Below are positions 9,325 through 18,087 of a DNA stretch of 64,000 nt, piece by piece; within the stretch, counting starts at the first letter, position 1; each line of letters begins with the position of its first letter. The translations under genes were made by a program, and so were the position numbers. The notes under the pieces were generated by a model, which was not told the origin of the DNA, searched no databases, and saw only the letters and a list, made by a program, of their open reading frames with translations. Location: NCBI GenBank assembly GCA_002071445.1, contig MWFE01000042.1, forward strand, positions 33,835-97,834, written 5' to 3'. This DNA is from Bacteroidetes bacterium ADurb.Bin008 (GTDB lineage: Bacteria > Bacteroidota > Bacteroidia > Bacteroidales > Tenuifilaceae).

Positions 9325-10683
9325 TTATTCAGGCCTTTTCCTCATGCCGTGCATCTTGGCTATAGGTTTCTCCTTGGGTTTTTTGGCCTCCTCCTCCAAA
9401 CGTTTCTTTTCCTTAGCCCGCTCCCTGATTTCCGGGATTAACTCTTCTCCAACAATGGTAAACTTTTCAGCACCATCGGGGATGTTCAGATAAACTTCAT
9501 CGCCCTCATTCAGCCCTTTCTCAATAATAATGAAGTTTTCGTTCTGCGGTCCGGTTATAACTATGTGCTTGCGACCATGGGTGCTGTAAACGTAGCTTAG
9601 GCTGTCGTTGGGATGAATGGCCTCCAGCGGAAGGTAAAGCACATCGTCAAATCGTTGGGTGAGAATCTGATTGCTCGTGGTCATGGACGGACGTAAGATG
9701 GGATCGTACTCATTAACTCTGATGGTAACCTCAAACACCTTGGCATCGGTGTTGGGCAATTGCTCCCCGATGTTGGCCACTTCGGTAACAACCCCGGTGT
9801 AACTCTTTTCCGGGAAGGCATCCACACCAATCCTTACCTCCTGCCCCACCTTCAACTTGCTCACATCAATCTCGTTGACATACGTTTTCGAATCCATTAC
9901 CGACAAGTCGGGGAGCGTGGCAACAATTAAATCCCACGGGCTGACGCTGGAGCCAACTTTCCTTTTCTGGCCACTCCACTCGCGATGGTAAATTACCATA
10001 CCCGATTTAGGGGCCTTGATGACAAATTTGCTTAGCACATCAAGCATATCCTGCCTTTCGCGCACCTGACGTGATAAGTTAATGGACACCTCGCGCATTG
10101 ACGCAACGGCCTGCTCCTTTTTCAACTTGTAGTTGTGCTGGGCTTGCTGTAAACTTCGCTCTGCCTTATCCAGGTTTATCTGTGCCTGACGCTGTGTTGC
10201 CGGAGGCTCAAATTTCGACTGTTCAACCACAATTCTTTTTTCTTCCAGGTCGAAATTCAGATTGATTAACTCATCGCGCAGATTTCTCAGCTGAAGCGTT
10301 GTGTCAAGTTCTGTTTTAAGGTACTGCTGCTGGCTCTTCTCAAGGTCATCCTCAATCTCTTTAAGGCGATTGCTCAATGCACTCCTGTCCAATGTTGCAA
10401 CATAATCGCCCGAATCAACAACCGTCCCCTCGGGAATAAGATCCTGAATTTTAATGTCTGAGAATCTGAAACTTCTACCCTGGCGAAGTTCGGCAGGTGC
10501 CATGATATCCTCCTTATTCTTCGATTGCAATTCACCTGTTACGGTGACAAGCACTTCAAACTGACCCCTGGCAACACGCACCTTTTGAGGGGCTGCTGTT
10601 TGCTTTTTTGAAGTTCCGAAAATGATTACAAGCAGCACCACCAATGCCACTGCCGAAATACCAATGATAACTTTTTTCTTCAT
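9325..10683 (-). CDS. HlyD-type periplasmic adaptor (membrane-fusion protein)
   Basis: This 452-residue adaptor links an inner-membrane pump to a TolC channel. It has one N-terminal anchor helix (residues 4-24), a lipoyl/beta-barrel half starting near VRVARGQFEVLVTVTGE, a long alpha-hairpin of about residues 110-220 that is rich in Gln, Glu and Lys, and a second barrel part with VGSSVSPWDLIVATLPD and RPSMTTSNQI. The C-terminus is highly charged (a Lys/Glu run). It is the first gene of the operon MFP-permease-tolC, with a 37-base gap to the permease. The family is clear; the exported compound is not. Confidence 0.92.
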   Translation of the reverse strand: MKKKVIIGISAVALVVLLVIIFGTSKKQTAAPQKVRVARGQFEVLVTVTGELQSKNKEDIMAPAELRQGRSFRFSDIKIQDLIPEGTVVDSGDYVATLDRSALSNRLKEIEDDLEKSQQQYLKTELDTTLQLRNLRDELINLNFDLEEKRIVVEQSKFEPPATQRQAQINLDKAERSLQQAQHNYKLKKEQAVASMREVSINLSRQVRERQDMLDVLSKFVIKAPKSGMVIYHREWSGQKRKVGSSVSPWDLIVATLPDLSVMDSKTYVNEIDVSKLKVGQEVRIGVDAFPEKSYTGVVTEVANIGEQLPNTDAKVFEVTIRVNEYDPILRPSMTTSNQILTQRFDDVLYLPLEAIHPNDSLSYVYSTHGRKHIVITGPQNENFIIIEKGLNEGDEVYLNIPDGAEKFTIVGEELIPEIRERAKEKKRLEEEAKKPKEKPIAKMHGMRKRPE

Positions 10684-10794
10684 ACTAATAGATTCAACGT
10701 GTATGGCAATAATTATTTTGTTCTACTATGACGCACAAAAATTCTTGTCGTTTAACCCATAATGGATTTTAACACTATTTAAGAAAGACTGTGG

Positions 10795-12180
10795 CTAAAG
10801 CCAACTGTTAACCAACTCAATCACTTCTTGCGATAAGGCCCGGGCTTCTTCTGCCGATTTGCTCTCGGCGTAAATTCTGATAATAGGCTCAGTATTGGAT
10901 TTGCGCATGTGAATCCACCCTATGTCAAGGTCAATCCTCAACCCATCAAGGGTATTTATTTCTCGGTTGGCATAGTATTTTTTCAACTTTTCAAGAATCT
11001 CATCGGGATCGATGGAAGGACTTAGCTCAATCCGATTTTTTGAAATATAGTAGTCAGGATAGGTTTTGCGCAGGGCTGTGCAAGCCATGTTTCGCCCGGC
11101 CAGGTGAGTGAGGAATAGCGCTATGCCCACCAGGGCATCCCTGCCGTAGTGCAGTTCGGGATAGATAACCCCACCATTGCCCTCACCACCGATCACTGCG
11201 TTGCACTCCTTCATTTTGGCCACCACGTTCACCTCCCCCACTGCTGAGGGGAAGTATGCTCCCCCATACTGCCGAGTAACATCGCGAAGGGCAGATGTGC
11301 TGGAAAGGTTTGATACCGTGTTACCCGGTGTGCGTGAGAGAACGTAGTCGGCAACGGCCACCAGGGTGTACTCCTCGCCAAACATACTGCCGTCCTCACA
11401 TACTATGGCAAGCCTGTCCACATCAGGGTCAACTGCAAAGCCCACATGGCACTGATGGGTAATTACAGCCGATGACAATGCAGTAAGATGCTCGGGAAGC
11501 GGTTCGGGGTTATGGGGAAATTCACCGGTAGGGTCCGTATAGAGTTCAACCACATAGTTTATCCCCAGGGCTTTTAGCAGCCGGGGAATGGCAATCCCTC
11601 CAACGGAGTTTATACAGTCGATGGCCACTTTGAAATTGGCATTGGCAATGGCATTGGTATCAACCAATTTTAGTTTAAGTATCTGTGCTATATGGGTATC
11701 GGCAAAATCGTAATTGCCCACGATGCTGCCAAGGTAGTCAACCTGCGGGAAGGTGAAAGCATTGCCTTCGGCAAGGTTAAGGACTTCTTTCCCATCGCTG
11801 TCGGAAAGGAATTCTCCCAGCTCGTTGAGCAGTTTAAGCGCATTCCAATGCCTTGGGTTGTGGCTGGCTGTAATGATAATACCCCCCTGCGCTTTTTCGG
11901 CCGAAACGGCCATTTCCACCGTAGGGGTTGTGGCCAAACCCAACTCCACAACATCAATCCCGCAGCCTAATAGCGTCCCTACCACCACCTGATTTACCAT
12001 TTCGCCCGAAATGCGTGCATCGCGACCCACCACAACCCTGCAACGAGTGTTGGGATGACGATTTTTAACCCACTTTGCAAATGCGCTGGTATAGAGCGAT
12101 ATATTCAAAGGGTTCAACCCGTCGTTGATGCTCCCGCCTATGGTTCCCCTGATGCCCGATATGGATTTGATTAGTGCCAT
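10795..12180 (-). CDS. glmM: Phosphoglucosamine mutase
   Basis: GlmM converts glucosamine-6-phosphate to glucosamine-1-phosphate for UDP-GlcNAc, the precursor of peptidoglycan and lipid A. The 461-residue protein is the Bacteroidota form (ISGIRGTIGG at the start). The alpha-D-phosphohexomutase signatures are intact: the catalytic serine in TASHNP (about residue 105), the metal loop DPDVDR, the sugar-specificity loop GGEGNGG, and the phosphate-binding RKSNTEPIIR near the C-terminus. Phosphomannomutase or phosphoglucomutase side activity cannot be excluded from sequence. A probable promoter lies just upstream. Confidence 0.93.
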   Translation of the reverse strand: MALIKSISGIRGTIGGSINDGLNPLNISLYTSAFAKWVKNRHPNTRCRVVVGRDARISGEMVNQVVVGTLLGCGIDVVELGLATTPTVEMAVSAEKAQGGIIITASHNPRHWNALKLLNELGEFLSDSDGKEVLNLAEGNAFTFPQVDYLGSIVGNYDFADTHIAQILKLKLVDTNAIANANFKVAIDCINSVGGIAIPRLLKALGINYVVELYTDPTGEFPHNPEPLPEHLTALSSAVITHQCHVGFAVDPDVDRLAIVCEDGSMFGEEYTLVAVADYVLSRTPGNTVSNLSSTSALRDVTRQYGGAYFPSAVGEVNVVAKMKECNAVIGGEGNGGVIYPELHYGRDALVGIALFLTHLAGRNMACTALRKTYPDYYISKNRIELSPSIDPDEILEKLKKYYANREINTLDGLRIDLDIGWIHMRKSNTEPIIRIYAESKSAEEARALSQEVIELVNSWL

Positions 12181-12204
12181 TTTTCAACATATTAATTTCC
12201 ACAG

Positions 12205-12235
12205 CAAAGGTGGTAAAAAGGTGGCATTTGCGCAA
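12205..12235 (-). promoter_or_regulatory. Probable glmM promoter
   Basis: On the minus strand a TTG (12233-12235) is followed after 20 bases by CACCTTTG (12205-12212). This is one base off the -7 consensus TAnnTTTG and 24 bases before the glmM ATG. Confidence 0.4.
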
Positions 12236-12296
12236 TGCTACCTCTGTTAAACGTTTGTGTGCTATATTTAGTATTGTGCAAGGGTTATGCGGAATC

Positions 12297-13625
12297 CTAC
12301 GACGCCTGATTCATATCATAAATCTCCCTTTTGGGAACAAGGTAGCGATTGTACAACAGTAGTCCCGAAATGGTAATTACACCAATCCCGCTAAACATCA
12401 GCCAAAGCAAACTCGGTCGTCCCATTTCGCTCACAAACTTTACGTAGGTATAGGCACCCAGCACACCCCCTATCCCGCTGCCAATCACTCCGTACAGGAA
12501 CGAGTATCCCAGGTAAAGTGCCTTTTTATCGGGCGGAGCGATGAGTCCAACGTAGGAAATGAATTTGGGGTGGGCCGTCATCTCGCCAATGGAGAAAATG
12601 GTAATACCCGCCATGAAAACCCAGGCATAGGTGGAGATGGCCAGAATTCCCATGCCAATCGTTCCTAATGCAATCCCAACAATCATTGTGGGAAGCGCCT
12701 TGGTATTTTTAACGATGTACGAGATGATTAGTTGTAGCAATATGATGGTTCCGGCATTGATAACGGTAACGTGCTCGGCCGCAAATTGCCAATTTGGGTT
12801 CTCAACAAATAGTCCCAGAAAGGAGTTAACCACGTTATTCACCGGTGTCATGTCCATGTACTCGGTTAGGTACCAAAGCACGGTGTCGAACATCTGGAAG
12901 TAGAGTATCCAAAAACAGGAGTAAATGGCTATCATCACCATAAACCGGTAATCTTTAATCACCATCACCGCACCTTTTAAAACATCACCCAGTTTTTTTT
13001 GTACTTCGGGTCGTGCCGGCTCTTTGTAAACAAAAAGGGCAAGGAATAGCAACCAGCCCGTACCCACGGCAGCCATGATGAAAATATAGTTCCAGCCAAT
13101 GGTTTTCAAATATGGTATGAGGAACAGGGGGAACAGGAAGGCCCCCAGGTTGATTGTCCAGTAAAAAATGCCGAAGCCCAGGGTCGAGTTGCTCTCGTCG
13201 GTGCAGCGGGCAATGGTGCCCGATATGATTGGCTTGAAAAAGCCGGCTCCGGTAACCATTAGCAACAGGCTAGCAAAAACCACGTAGTAGCTCGTGCTGA
13301 AACTGGTGAACAGATAACCCAGCGACATCACTATAAATGAAAAGATAAGGGTTTTCTTATACCCAAACTGGTCGGCCAGTGCCCCGCTAAGTATGGGCAG
13401 CAGGTACAGCAGTGGTGTGATAACACTTTTGATAACCCCAACGCTCTCCTTGGAGAAACCCAACCCTCCCTGGCTAATGTCTAAAACCAGGTAAACCGAC
13501 AGGATTGACATTACACCGTAGTACGAGCCCCGCTCGAAAAACTCCATCACGATAACTGTCCAAAAATTCCGGGGGAAAGAGGAAATCCCTTTGCGTGCCT
13601 TTTGCTTTTCCATGGTGTCATTCAT
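12297..13625 (-). CDS. MFS transporter resembling the POT/PTR peptide transporter family
   Basis: This is a polytopic membrane protein of about 443 residues with roughly twelve hydrophobic helices. The first helix region (EFFERGSYYGVMSILSVYL) matches the POT family signature with an ExxER-type motif and YYG. GAGFFKPIISG and FGIFYWTINLGAF match the second POT signature area. POT members import di- and tripeptides or other small solutes with protons. No ATG is available at the far upstream TTG at 13664, so the ATG at 13625 is taken as start. It stands alone between glmM and a sigma factor gene. The substrate is unknown and a plain MFS assignment is safest. Confidence 0.85.
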   Translation of the reverse strand: MNDTMEKQKARKGISSFPRNFWTVIVMEFFERGSYYGVMSILSVYLVLDISQGGLGFSKESVGVIKSVITPLLYLLPILSGALADQFGYKKTLIFSFIVMSLGYLFTSFSTSYYVVFASLLLMVTGAGFFKPIISGTIARCTDESNSTLGFGIFYWTINLGAFLFPLFLIPYLKTIGWNYIFIMAAVGTGWLLFLALFVYKEPARPEVQKKLGDVLKGAVMVIKDYRFMVMIAIYSCFWILYFQMFDTVLWYLTEYMDMTPVNNVVNSFLGLFVENPNWQFAAEHVTVINAGTIILLQLIISYIVKNTKALPTMIVGIALGTIGMGILAISTYAWVFMAGITIFSIGEMTAHPKFISYVGLIAPPDKKALYLGYSFLYGVIGSGIGGVLGAYTYVKFVSEMGRPSLLWLMFSGIGVITISGLLLYNRYLVPKREIYDMNQAS

Positions 13626-13716
13626 TTTTCGAAACTGAATCCACAAAGCTAATGGTTTTTTCAAACCATGGAAATATTTTTTATAGGCATGGATTAAATA
13701 AGGGAATCCTGTTTGA

Positions 13717-13734
13717 CTGAGGCTCCGGCCTCAG
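13717..13734. other. Short GC-rich hairpin in the MFS/sigma gap
   Basis: In the 277-base gap between two minus-strand genes, a 7-bp perfect stem (CTGAGGC / GCCTCAG) closes a 4-base loop. No T-run follows on either strand, so it is not a standard terminator. It could be a leader structure of the MFS gene. Apart from this and the sigma-factor terminator I see nothing else in the gap. Confidence 0.3.
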
Positions 13735-13836
13735 CTGCAGCTATTTTGCTTGGTTTCACCAAGAGGCACAGCATGATTACAATAGATTGAAGGCGATACA
13801 ACCGCCGCCGAACTAAAGAAGGGCCATATTAATGAG

Positions 13837-13863
13837 AAAAGGGCACAGCCACTGTGTGCCCCT
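13837..13863 (-). terminator. Rho-independent terminator after the sigma factor gene
   Basis: Read on the minus strand, GGGCACA (13855-13861) pairs with TGTGCCC (13841-13847) around a 7-base loop and is followed by TTTTCTC. It lies about 40 bases after the sigma factor stop codon. Confidence 0.7.
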
Positions 13864-13902
13864 TTGCATTAAATGGTCTTATTTATAAGCGACTATATCT
13901 CC

Positions 13903-14400
13903 CTACTGATAGTTTGGCAAAGCGTTCATCAACTTCTGACGGGAGAAGAAAATTCGGCTTTTCACCGTTCCTATCTTGAGGTTCAACTTCTCAGCAATTT
14001 CTTTATACTTATAACCTGAAGTATGCATCTGGAACGGAATTCTAAAATCATCGTCCAGATTTTCAATCTTCTGATTAATCTCGCTGTGGGAGTAAGACGA
14101 CTCAGGGCTCTCGCCATGGGCACGACCGTTGATAAGAAACTGGTTGTCGCTTGAATCGAATGTGGTACGCTGCTTAACTGCCTTGCGGTAATTATTAATA
14201 AAGGTGTTCTTCATTATGGTGAAGGTCCAGGCTTTAATATTGGTATTGTCCGCAAATTTATCCCTGTAGGTAAGGGCCTTTAAAAAGGTCTCCTGCACCA
14301 GGTCGTGGGCATCCTCAGGATTAGCCGTCAGGCTATAGGCAAATCTCTCGAGATTTGGCTCCAGCTCAATGAGAGCGGTATTAAATTCTGCTGTTGACAT
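13903..14400 (-). CDS. ECF-type RNA polymerase sigma factor
   Basis: This 165-residue protein has sigma region 2 (ERFAYSLTANPEDAHDLVQETFLKAL, then IKAWTFTIMKNTFINNYRK) and region 4 (IPFQMHTSGYKYKEIAEKLNLKIGTVKSRIFFSRQKL, a helix-turn-helix). It lacks regions 1 and 3, as group 4 sigma factors do. I chose the ATG at 14400 because the 24 codons upstream of it are rich in Lys and His and have no counterpart in the family. No anti-sigma gene is next to it and a terminator follows directly, so it is probably a single-gene unit. Its target promoters cannot be told from the window. Confidence 0.92.
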   Translation of the reverse strand: MSTAEFNTALIELEPNLERFAYSLTANPEDAHDLVQETFLKALTYRDKFADNTNIKAWTFTIMKNTFINNYRKAVKQRTTFDSSDNQFLINGRAHGESPESSYSHSEINQKIENLDDDFRIPFQMHTSGYKYKEIAEKLNLKIGTVKSRIFFSRQKLMNALPNYQ

Positions 14401-14588
14401 GGCTTTGTGTTTATGTTTGTTCTTATTTAGACTAATTAAATGTTTATGCAAAAATAGCTTAGATTTAAACAAAATGTACTCAGAATGTCAATCTGAAGCC
14501 CTTTTTCGAGCATGATTCTAAATAACAACCGTTGTTTTCAGTAGATTTTTCAAGGCATTTGCGACTTCTTTCTAAATTAGATACAAAT

Positions 14589-14602
14589 AACAGCGCGCTG
14601 TT
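14589..14602. promoter_or_regulatory. Perfect 14-bp palindrome in the sigma/rmuC divergent region
   Basis: AACAGCGCGCTGTT reads the same on both strands and lies in the 346-base divergent region between the ECF sigma gene and rmuC, followed by a T-run. A weaker inverted repeat (AACAAC-GTTGTT) lies about 65 bases away at 14524-14535. This could be a regulator-binding site. No regulator is identified. Confidence 0.35.
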
Positions 14603-14719
14603 TTTTCATATTTTTTTTAAAATTAAACAGGCCATAGGATAGTTAACAGAATCTCCCATTAATTGTGGCTTTGTAATGGAAAAAATTAATTTGGCTAACA
14701 ATATTTACAGTGTTTATCG

Positions 14720-14727
14720 TACCTTTA
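14720..14727 (+). promoter_or_regulatory. -7 box of rmuC
   Basis: TACCTTTA matches TAnnTTTG at all but the last base and is 19 bases before the rmuC ATG. A convincing -33 TTTG at the right distance was not found. Confidence 0.4.
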
Positions 14728-14746
14728 AGGTTTAAAAACGGATGAA

Positions 14747-16357
14747 ATGACCGAACTTGCTCTTTACGTTATAATTGGCTTAATCCTTGGCTTTCTGGTT
14801 GCACTGCCGATTTTCAGGTATGCCTTCAAAGGCGGCTCGTCGCAGCATCAATCAAGTCACGAATTGGTGGAGATTGAGGGTAATCTGCGTGTTGCAAACG
14901 ACAGGATCGCAAGATTAACCGACGATGTCGCCCGGCGCGACGAGGAGATTGGCAGGTTGGAAAAGCTGAAGGATGAACACGTAATGCGCCTATCCTCAGC
15001 CGATACGCTTATGGATGAGATGCGCAAAAACTCTGAAAATAGCAGGCAGGAGCAAGTTAAACTGCAAGAGGAGCATAATAAAAGGGTTGAAGCCTTTCAG
15101 GAGTTGAGCAGAAGCCACTCGGGGCTTCAAATTCGGGTACAAACCCTGAACGAACAGCTGGCCTCACTGACAAAGGAGCTGGAGACTCTTAAAGACGAAC
15201 GTAAAGTGCTGCAGTCGGATTTATCAGCCGCCAGAGAGCGTGGAATAGAGCTGGAGAAGGAGAATAAGTACCAGAAGGAGATGCTTGAAAAGCAAAAAGT
15301 TGAGATGGAGGAGATAGGGAAAAAGTTTGCGGCTGAGTTTAAAATCCTGGCCGACTCCATACTCGAGGACAAGAGTAAGCGGTTTACGGAGATTAACCAG
15401 AAGAATATTGAAGGGCTGCTTAAACCGTTAGGCGAGAACCTTTCGCTGTTCCAGAAAAAGGTGGAAGAGGTGTACGACAGGGAGAGCAAGGAGCGCTTTT
15501 CGCTGGGTAAAGAGGTGGAGAAGCTGGTGCTGCTCAACCAAAGAATTAGCGAGGAGGCCAACAACCTGACCAATGCCCTGAAAGGGCAGGTAAAGCAAAT
15601 GGGAAACTGGGGGGAGATGATATTGGAAAGCATTCTTGAAAAATCGGGACTGGTGAAAGGGCGCGAATACTTTGTGCAGGAATCGCTTAAAAGCGATGAG
15701 GGGCAAAGGCTGCAACCCGACGTTATCATTGCCTACCCCGACAAGAGAAGGGTGGTGGTCGATTCCAAGGTATCGCTTGTGGCATACGAGAGATACTGCT
15801 CGTCCGATTCGCCCGATGACCAGGCCAGGGCCTTAGCCGAGCACATGCGATCGGTAAAGATGCATGTCGATACTCTCAGCAGTAAAAACTATCAGGATAC
15901 GGTGGGATCGCTGGACTTCGTGATGATGTTTGTTCCCATCGAACCGGCATTTATGCTGGCCATGCAAACCGATAATGAGCTGTGGAACTATGCTTATAAC
16001 CGCAGAGTACTGATTATCAGTCCAACAAACTTAATTGCTGCCCTGAAACTGATTTATGACCTTTGGCAGCGTGAGCACCAGAACAAGCATGCCATTGAGA
16101 TTGCCGAGAGGGGAGGTAGGCTGTATGACAAGTTCGTTGGTTTTGTGGATAGTTTAAAAACCATAGGGCATCATCTGGACCTCAGCAAGGAGAGCTACGA
16201 GGCGGCCTTCAAACAGCTATCCACCGGTAGTGGGAACCTGGTATCGCAGGCGCAAAAAATTAAGATGTTAGGGGCCAAAGCCAAAAAGTCCTTATCCGAC
16301 TCCTTGTTAGAATCAACTGAGGATGAATCAACCCGGGCATTAACAGAACCAGAATAG
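14747..16357 (+). CDS. rmuC: DNA recombination protein RmuC homologue
   Basis: RmuC proteins carry a restriction-endonuclease-fold domain and are thought to limit DNA inversions at repeats. The 536-residue product starts with a membrane helix (residues 4-24), followed by a long coiled coil (about 35-260, rich in Glu, Lys, Arg and Leu). The RmuC core follows from about 280: QMGNWGEMILESILEKSG, QPDVIIAYPDKRRVVVDSKVSL, MMFVPIEPAFM and LISPTNLIAALKLI. The catalytic-type D..DSK pattern is intact. The glycosyltransferase gene begins two bases after the stop, so the two are probably cotranscribed. Confidence 0.94.
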   Translation: MTELALYVIIGLILGFLVALPIFRYAFKGGSSQHQSSHELVEIEGNLRVANDRIARLTDDVARRDEEIGRLEKLKDEHVMRLSSADTLMDEMRKNSENSRQEQVKLQEEHNKRVEAFQELSRSHSGLQIRVQTLNEQLASLTKELETLKDERKVLQSDLSAARERGIELEKENKYQKEMLEKQKVEMEEIGKKFAAEFKILADSILEDKSKRFTEINQKNIEGLLKPLGENLSLFQKKVEEVYDRESKERFSLGKEVEKLVLLNQRISEEANNLTNALKGQVKQMGNWGEMILESILEKSGLVKGREYFVQESLKSDEGQRLQPDVIIAYPDKRRVVVDSKVSLVAYERYCSSDSPDDQARALAEHMRSVKMHVDTLSSKNYQDTVGSLDFVMMFVPIEPAFMLAMQTDNELWNYAYNRRVLIISPTNLIAALKLIYDLWQREHQNKHAIEIAERGGRLYDKFVGFVDSLKTIGHHLDLSKESYEAAFKQLSTGSGNLVSQAQKIKMLGAKAKKSLSDSLLESTEDESTRALTEPE

Positions 16358-16359
16358 CC

Positions 16360-17313
16360 ATGATATCGATTTGCTTACCGGTTTATAACTACGATATTAC
16401 TGATTTAACCGACGAACTCCTTCGCCAGGCGAAGGAAAGCAATATCGATATCGAAATCCTTGTTTTCGACGATTTCTCCATATCCTACTACAAGAAACGC
16501 AATGCTGCAGTTTCTACTCTTACCAACGTTAGCTACCTGGAGTTCGACCAGAATTTGGGACGTAGTAAAATTCGTAACCGCCTGGCCGATTTTGCCAAAG
16601 GCAACTGGCTCCTCTTCATGGATTGCGATGTAATCCCCGATTCGCCCCAATTTTTATACAACTACAACAGGGCCATCAACGAAGCTGATGTCATTTGCGG
16701 AGGGATAGGCTATGGACCCAAACCCCTCAATGATAAACTATTGCTCCGATGGAAATACGGAGTACGCCGCGAAAGCAAAAACGCTTCCCGGCGACAAATG
16801 TCGCCCCACGCCTCCTTCCTAAGCAGCAATTTCATGATTAAACGCGAGGTGTTCCATCAAATCCGCTTTAACGAGGAGATTTCGGGGTATGGACACGAGG
16901 ATACCCTGTTTGGCCTCGACCTAAAAATCAACAACATTCCCGTTTACCACATTAACAACCCCTGTATTCACCTTGGCATTGAACCATGTTTTGAATATCT
17001 GGCCAAGACTGAAAAAGGAATAATAAACCTTGTCCGTTTGCTACGGATAGTACCGCATCAGAAAAAAAATTTGCGACGCAACATCAAACTGCTGAGATAT
17101 TACTCATTTTTCCGCAGTATAGGCCTGGCCTATCCCCTTAGATGGGTATTCCGCGTGTTTAACCCCATCATTCGCAGGCTACTGTGCAGCACAAAACCTT
17201 CCATTTTCCTTTTCGACCTTTATAAAATGGGCCTGATGGCCCAGGTGTTCAATAAGCCGAACCTGACCGAAGATACACACGTCGATTTTTTTAATTACAT
17301 GGTAGCAGAGTAA
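16360..17313 (+). CDS. Family 2 glycosyltransferase
   Basis: This 317-residue GT-A fold enzyme probably transfers a sugar in the making of a surface glycan or glycolipid. It begins with ISICLPVYNYD, has the acidic VFDDFS nucleotide-binding segment, a DxD-type motif in LFMDCDVIPD (about residue 88), and a galactosyltransferase-like GYGHEDTLFGLDL motif near residue 180 that places the catalytic base. The C-terminus is basic and amphipathic and may touch the membrane. It follows rmuC after two bases. No other glycan genes are near, so the acceptor is unknown. Confidence 0.9.
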   Translation: MISICLPVYNYDITDLTDELLRQAKESNIDIEILVFDDFSISYYKKRNAAVSTLTNVSYLEFDQNLGRSKIRNRLADFAKGNWLLFMDCDVIPDSPQFLYNYNRAINEADVICGGIGYGPKPLNDKLLLRWKYGVRRESKNASRRQMSPHASFLSSNFMIKREVFHQIRFNEEISGYGHEDTLFGLDLKINNIPVYHINNPCIHLGIEPCFEYLAKTEKGIINLVRLLRIVPHQKKNLRRNIKLLRYYSFFRSIGLAYPLRWVFRVFNPIIRRLLCSTKPSIFLFDLYKMGLMAQVFNKPNLTEDTHVDFFNYMVAE

Positions 17314-17433
17314 CATTTAGATTTTGAATGGATTCTTGCATCACCCTAATTATCAAATAAATGAATTAATTCTTCGCAAATTCCCCGTTATGGATTTCGC
17401 AAATCTGATGAGATCTTTATAACATTGTTTTGC

Positions 17434-17441
17434 TACCTTTA
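17434..17441 (+). promoter_or_regulatory. -7 box of the aspartyl protease gene
   Basis: TACCTTTA, directly preceded by TTGTTTTGC, lies 24 bases before the ATG at 17466. Its position shows that the upstream TTG at 17430 is not the start codon. Confidence 0.45.
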
Positions 17442-17465
17442 TCCGCTCTTGAAACCGTTTTTCAC

Positions 17466-17897
17466 ATGACTGAAACCATCCCCTTTGAACTTCACAGGAT
17501 TGAAAGCAACAACTACCATTCTCTGATACAAGGTAAAATCAACGGGCAACCGGTGGTGCTCATCCTCGATACAGGGGCTTCGAGCACCGTTATCGACCAA
17601 TCGGTGGCCATTGGTACCCCCATTGAACCCGATGAGGATCACGAGGTTTTTGCTGCAGGGGTCAATGCCAAAAGGATTGATGTCAAACAGATTGAATTGC
17701 CATCTTTGCAATTGGGAGACGTGGTCTTCAACAACATTATTGTGTTTAGCACTGACCTACGGTCACTTTCCGAACTTTACCTCGAAATGACAGGTATTGA
17801 AATTCATGGTCTTCTGGGATGCGATTTTATGGTGGATAACAACGCTACCGTAGATTTTTCAACCGGAACGATTAAGCTGAACCGGATTCATGAGTAA
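17466..17897 (+). CDS. Retropepsin-like aspartyl protease family protein
   Basis: This 143-residue protein has one aspartic-protease lobe. The active-site motif LILDTGASSTVID is near residue 36 and the closing hydrophobic-Gly motif is in IHGLLGCDFM near residue 118. Single-lobe proteins of this kind work as dimers, as retroviral proteases do. No signal peptide is seen, so it is probably cytoplasmic. The start at 17466 follows a -7 box. It stands alone between a glycosyltransferase gene and secDF. The substrate is unknown. Confidence 0.85.
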   Translation: MTETIPFELHRIESNNYHSLIQGKINGQPVVLILDTGASSTVIDQSVAIGTPIEPDEDHEVFAAGVNAKRIDVKQIELPSLQLGDVVFNNIIVFSTDLRSLSELYLEMTGIEIHGLLGCDFMVDNNATVDFSTGTIKLNRIHE

Positions 17898-18027
17898 ATT
17901 TTCCACTTCCCATACGTTGAACCCAATCTTTGACATTACGCAATGCTCATTGGGGAAATTAAAAAAACAGATTTTTCATAATACAATTGTATTCTTTTCC
18001 TTTTATGGCATTTAGTAAAAAAAATAA

Positions 18028-18035
18028 TATCTTTG
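18028..18035 (+). promoter_or_regulatory. -7 box of secDF
   Basis: TATCTTTG is a perfect TAnnTTTG box 52 bases upstream of the secDF start, which leaves a leader of about 45 bases. The -33 element is unclear. Confidence 0.5.
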
Positions 18036-18087
18036 CCCACGTTTTTTTTAAAATTAAGAATAATCAATAGTTTAACACAAAGAAACA

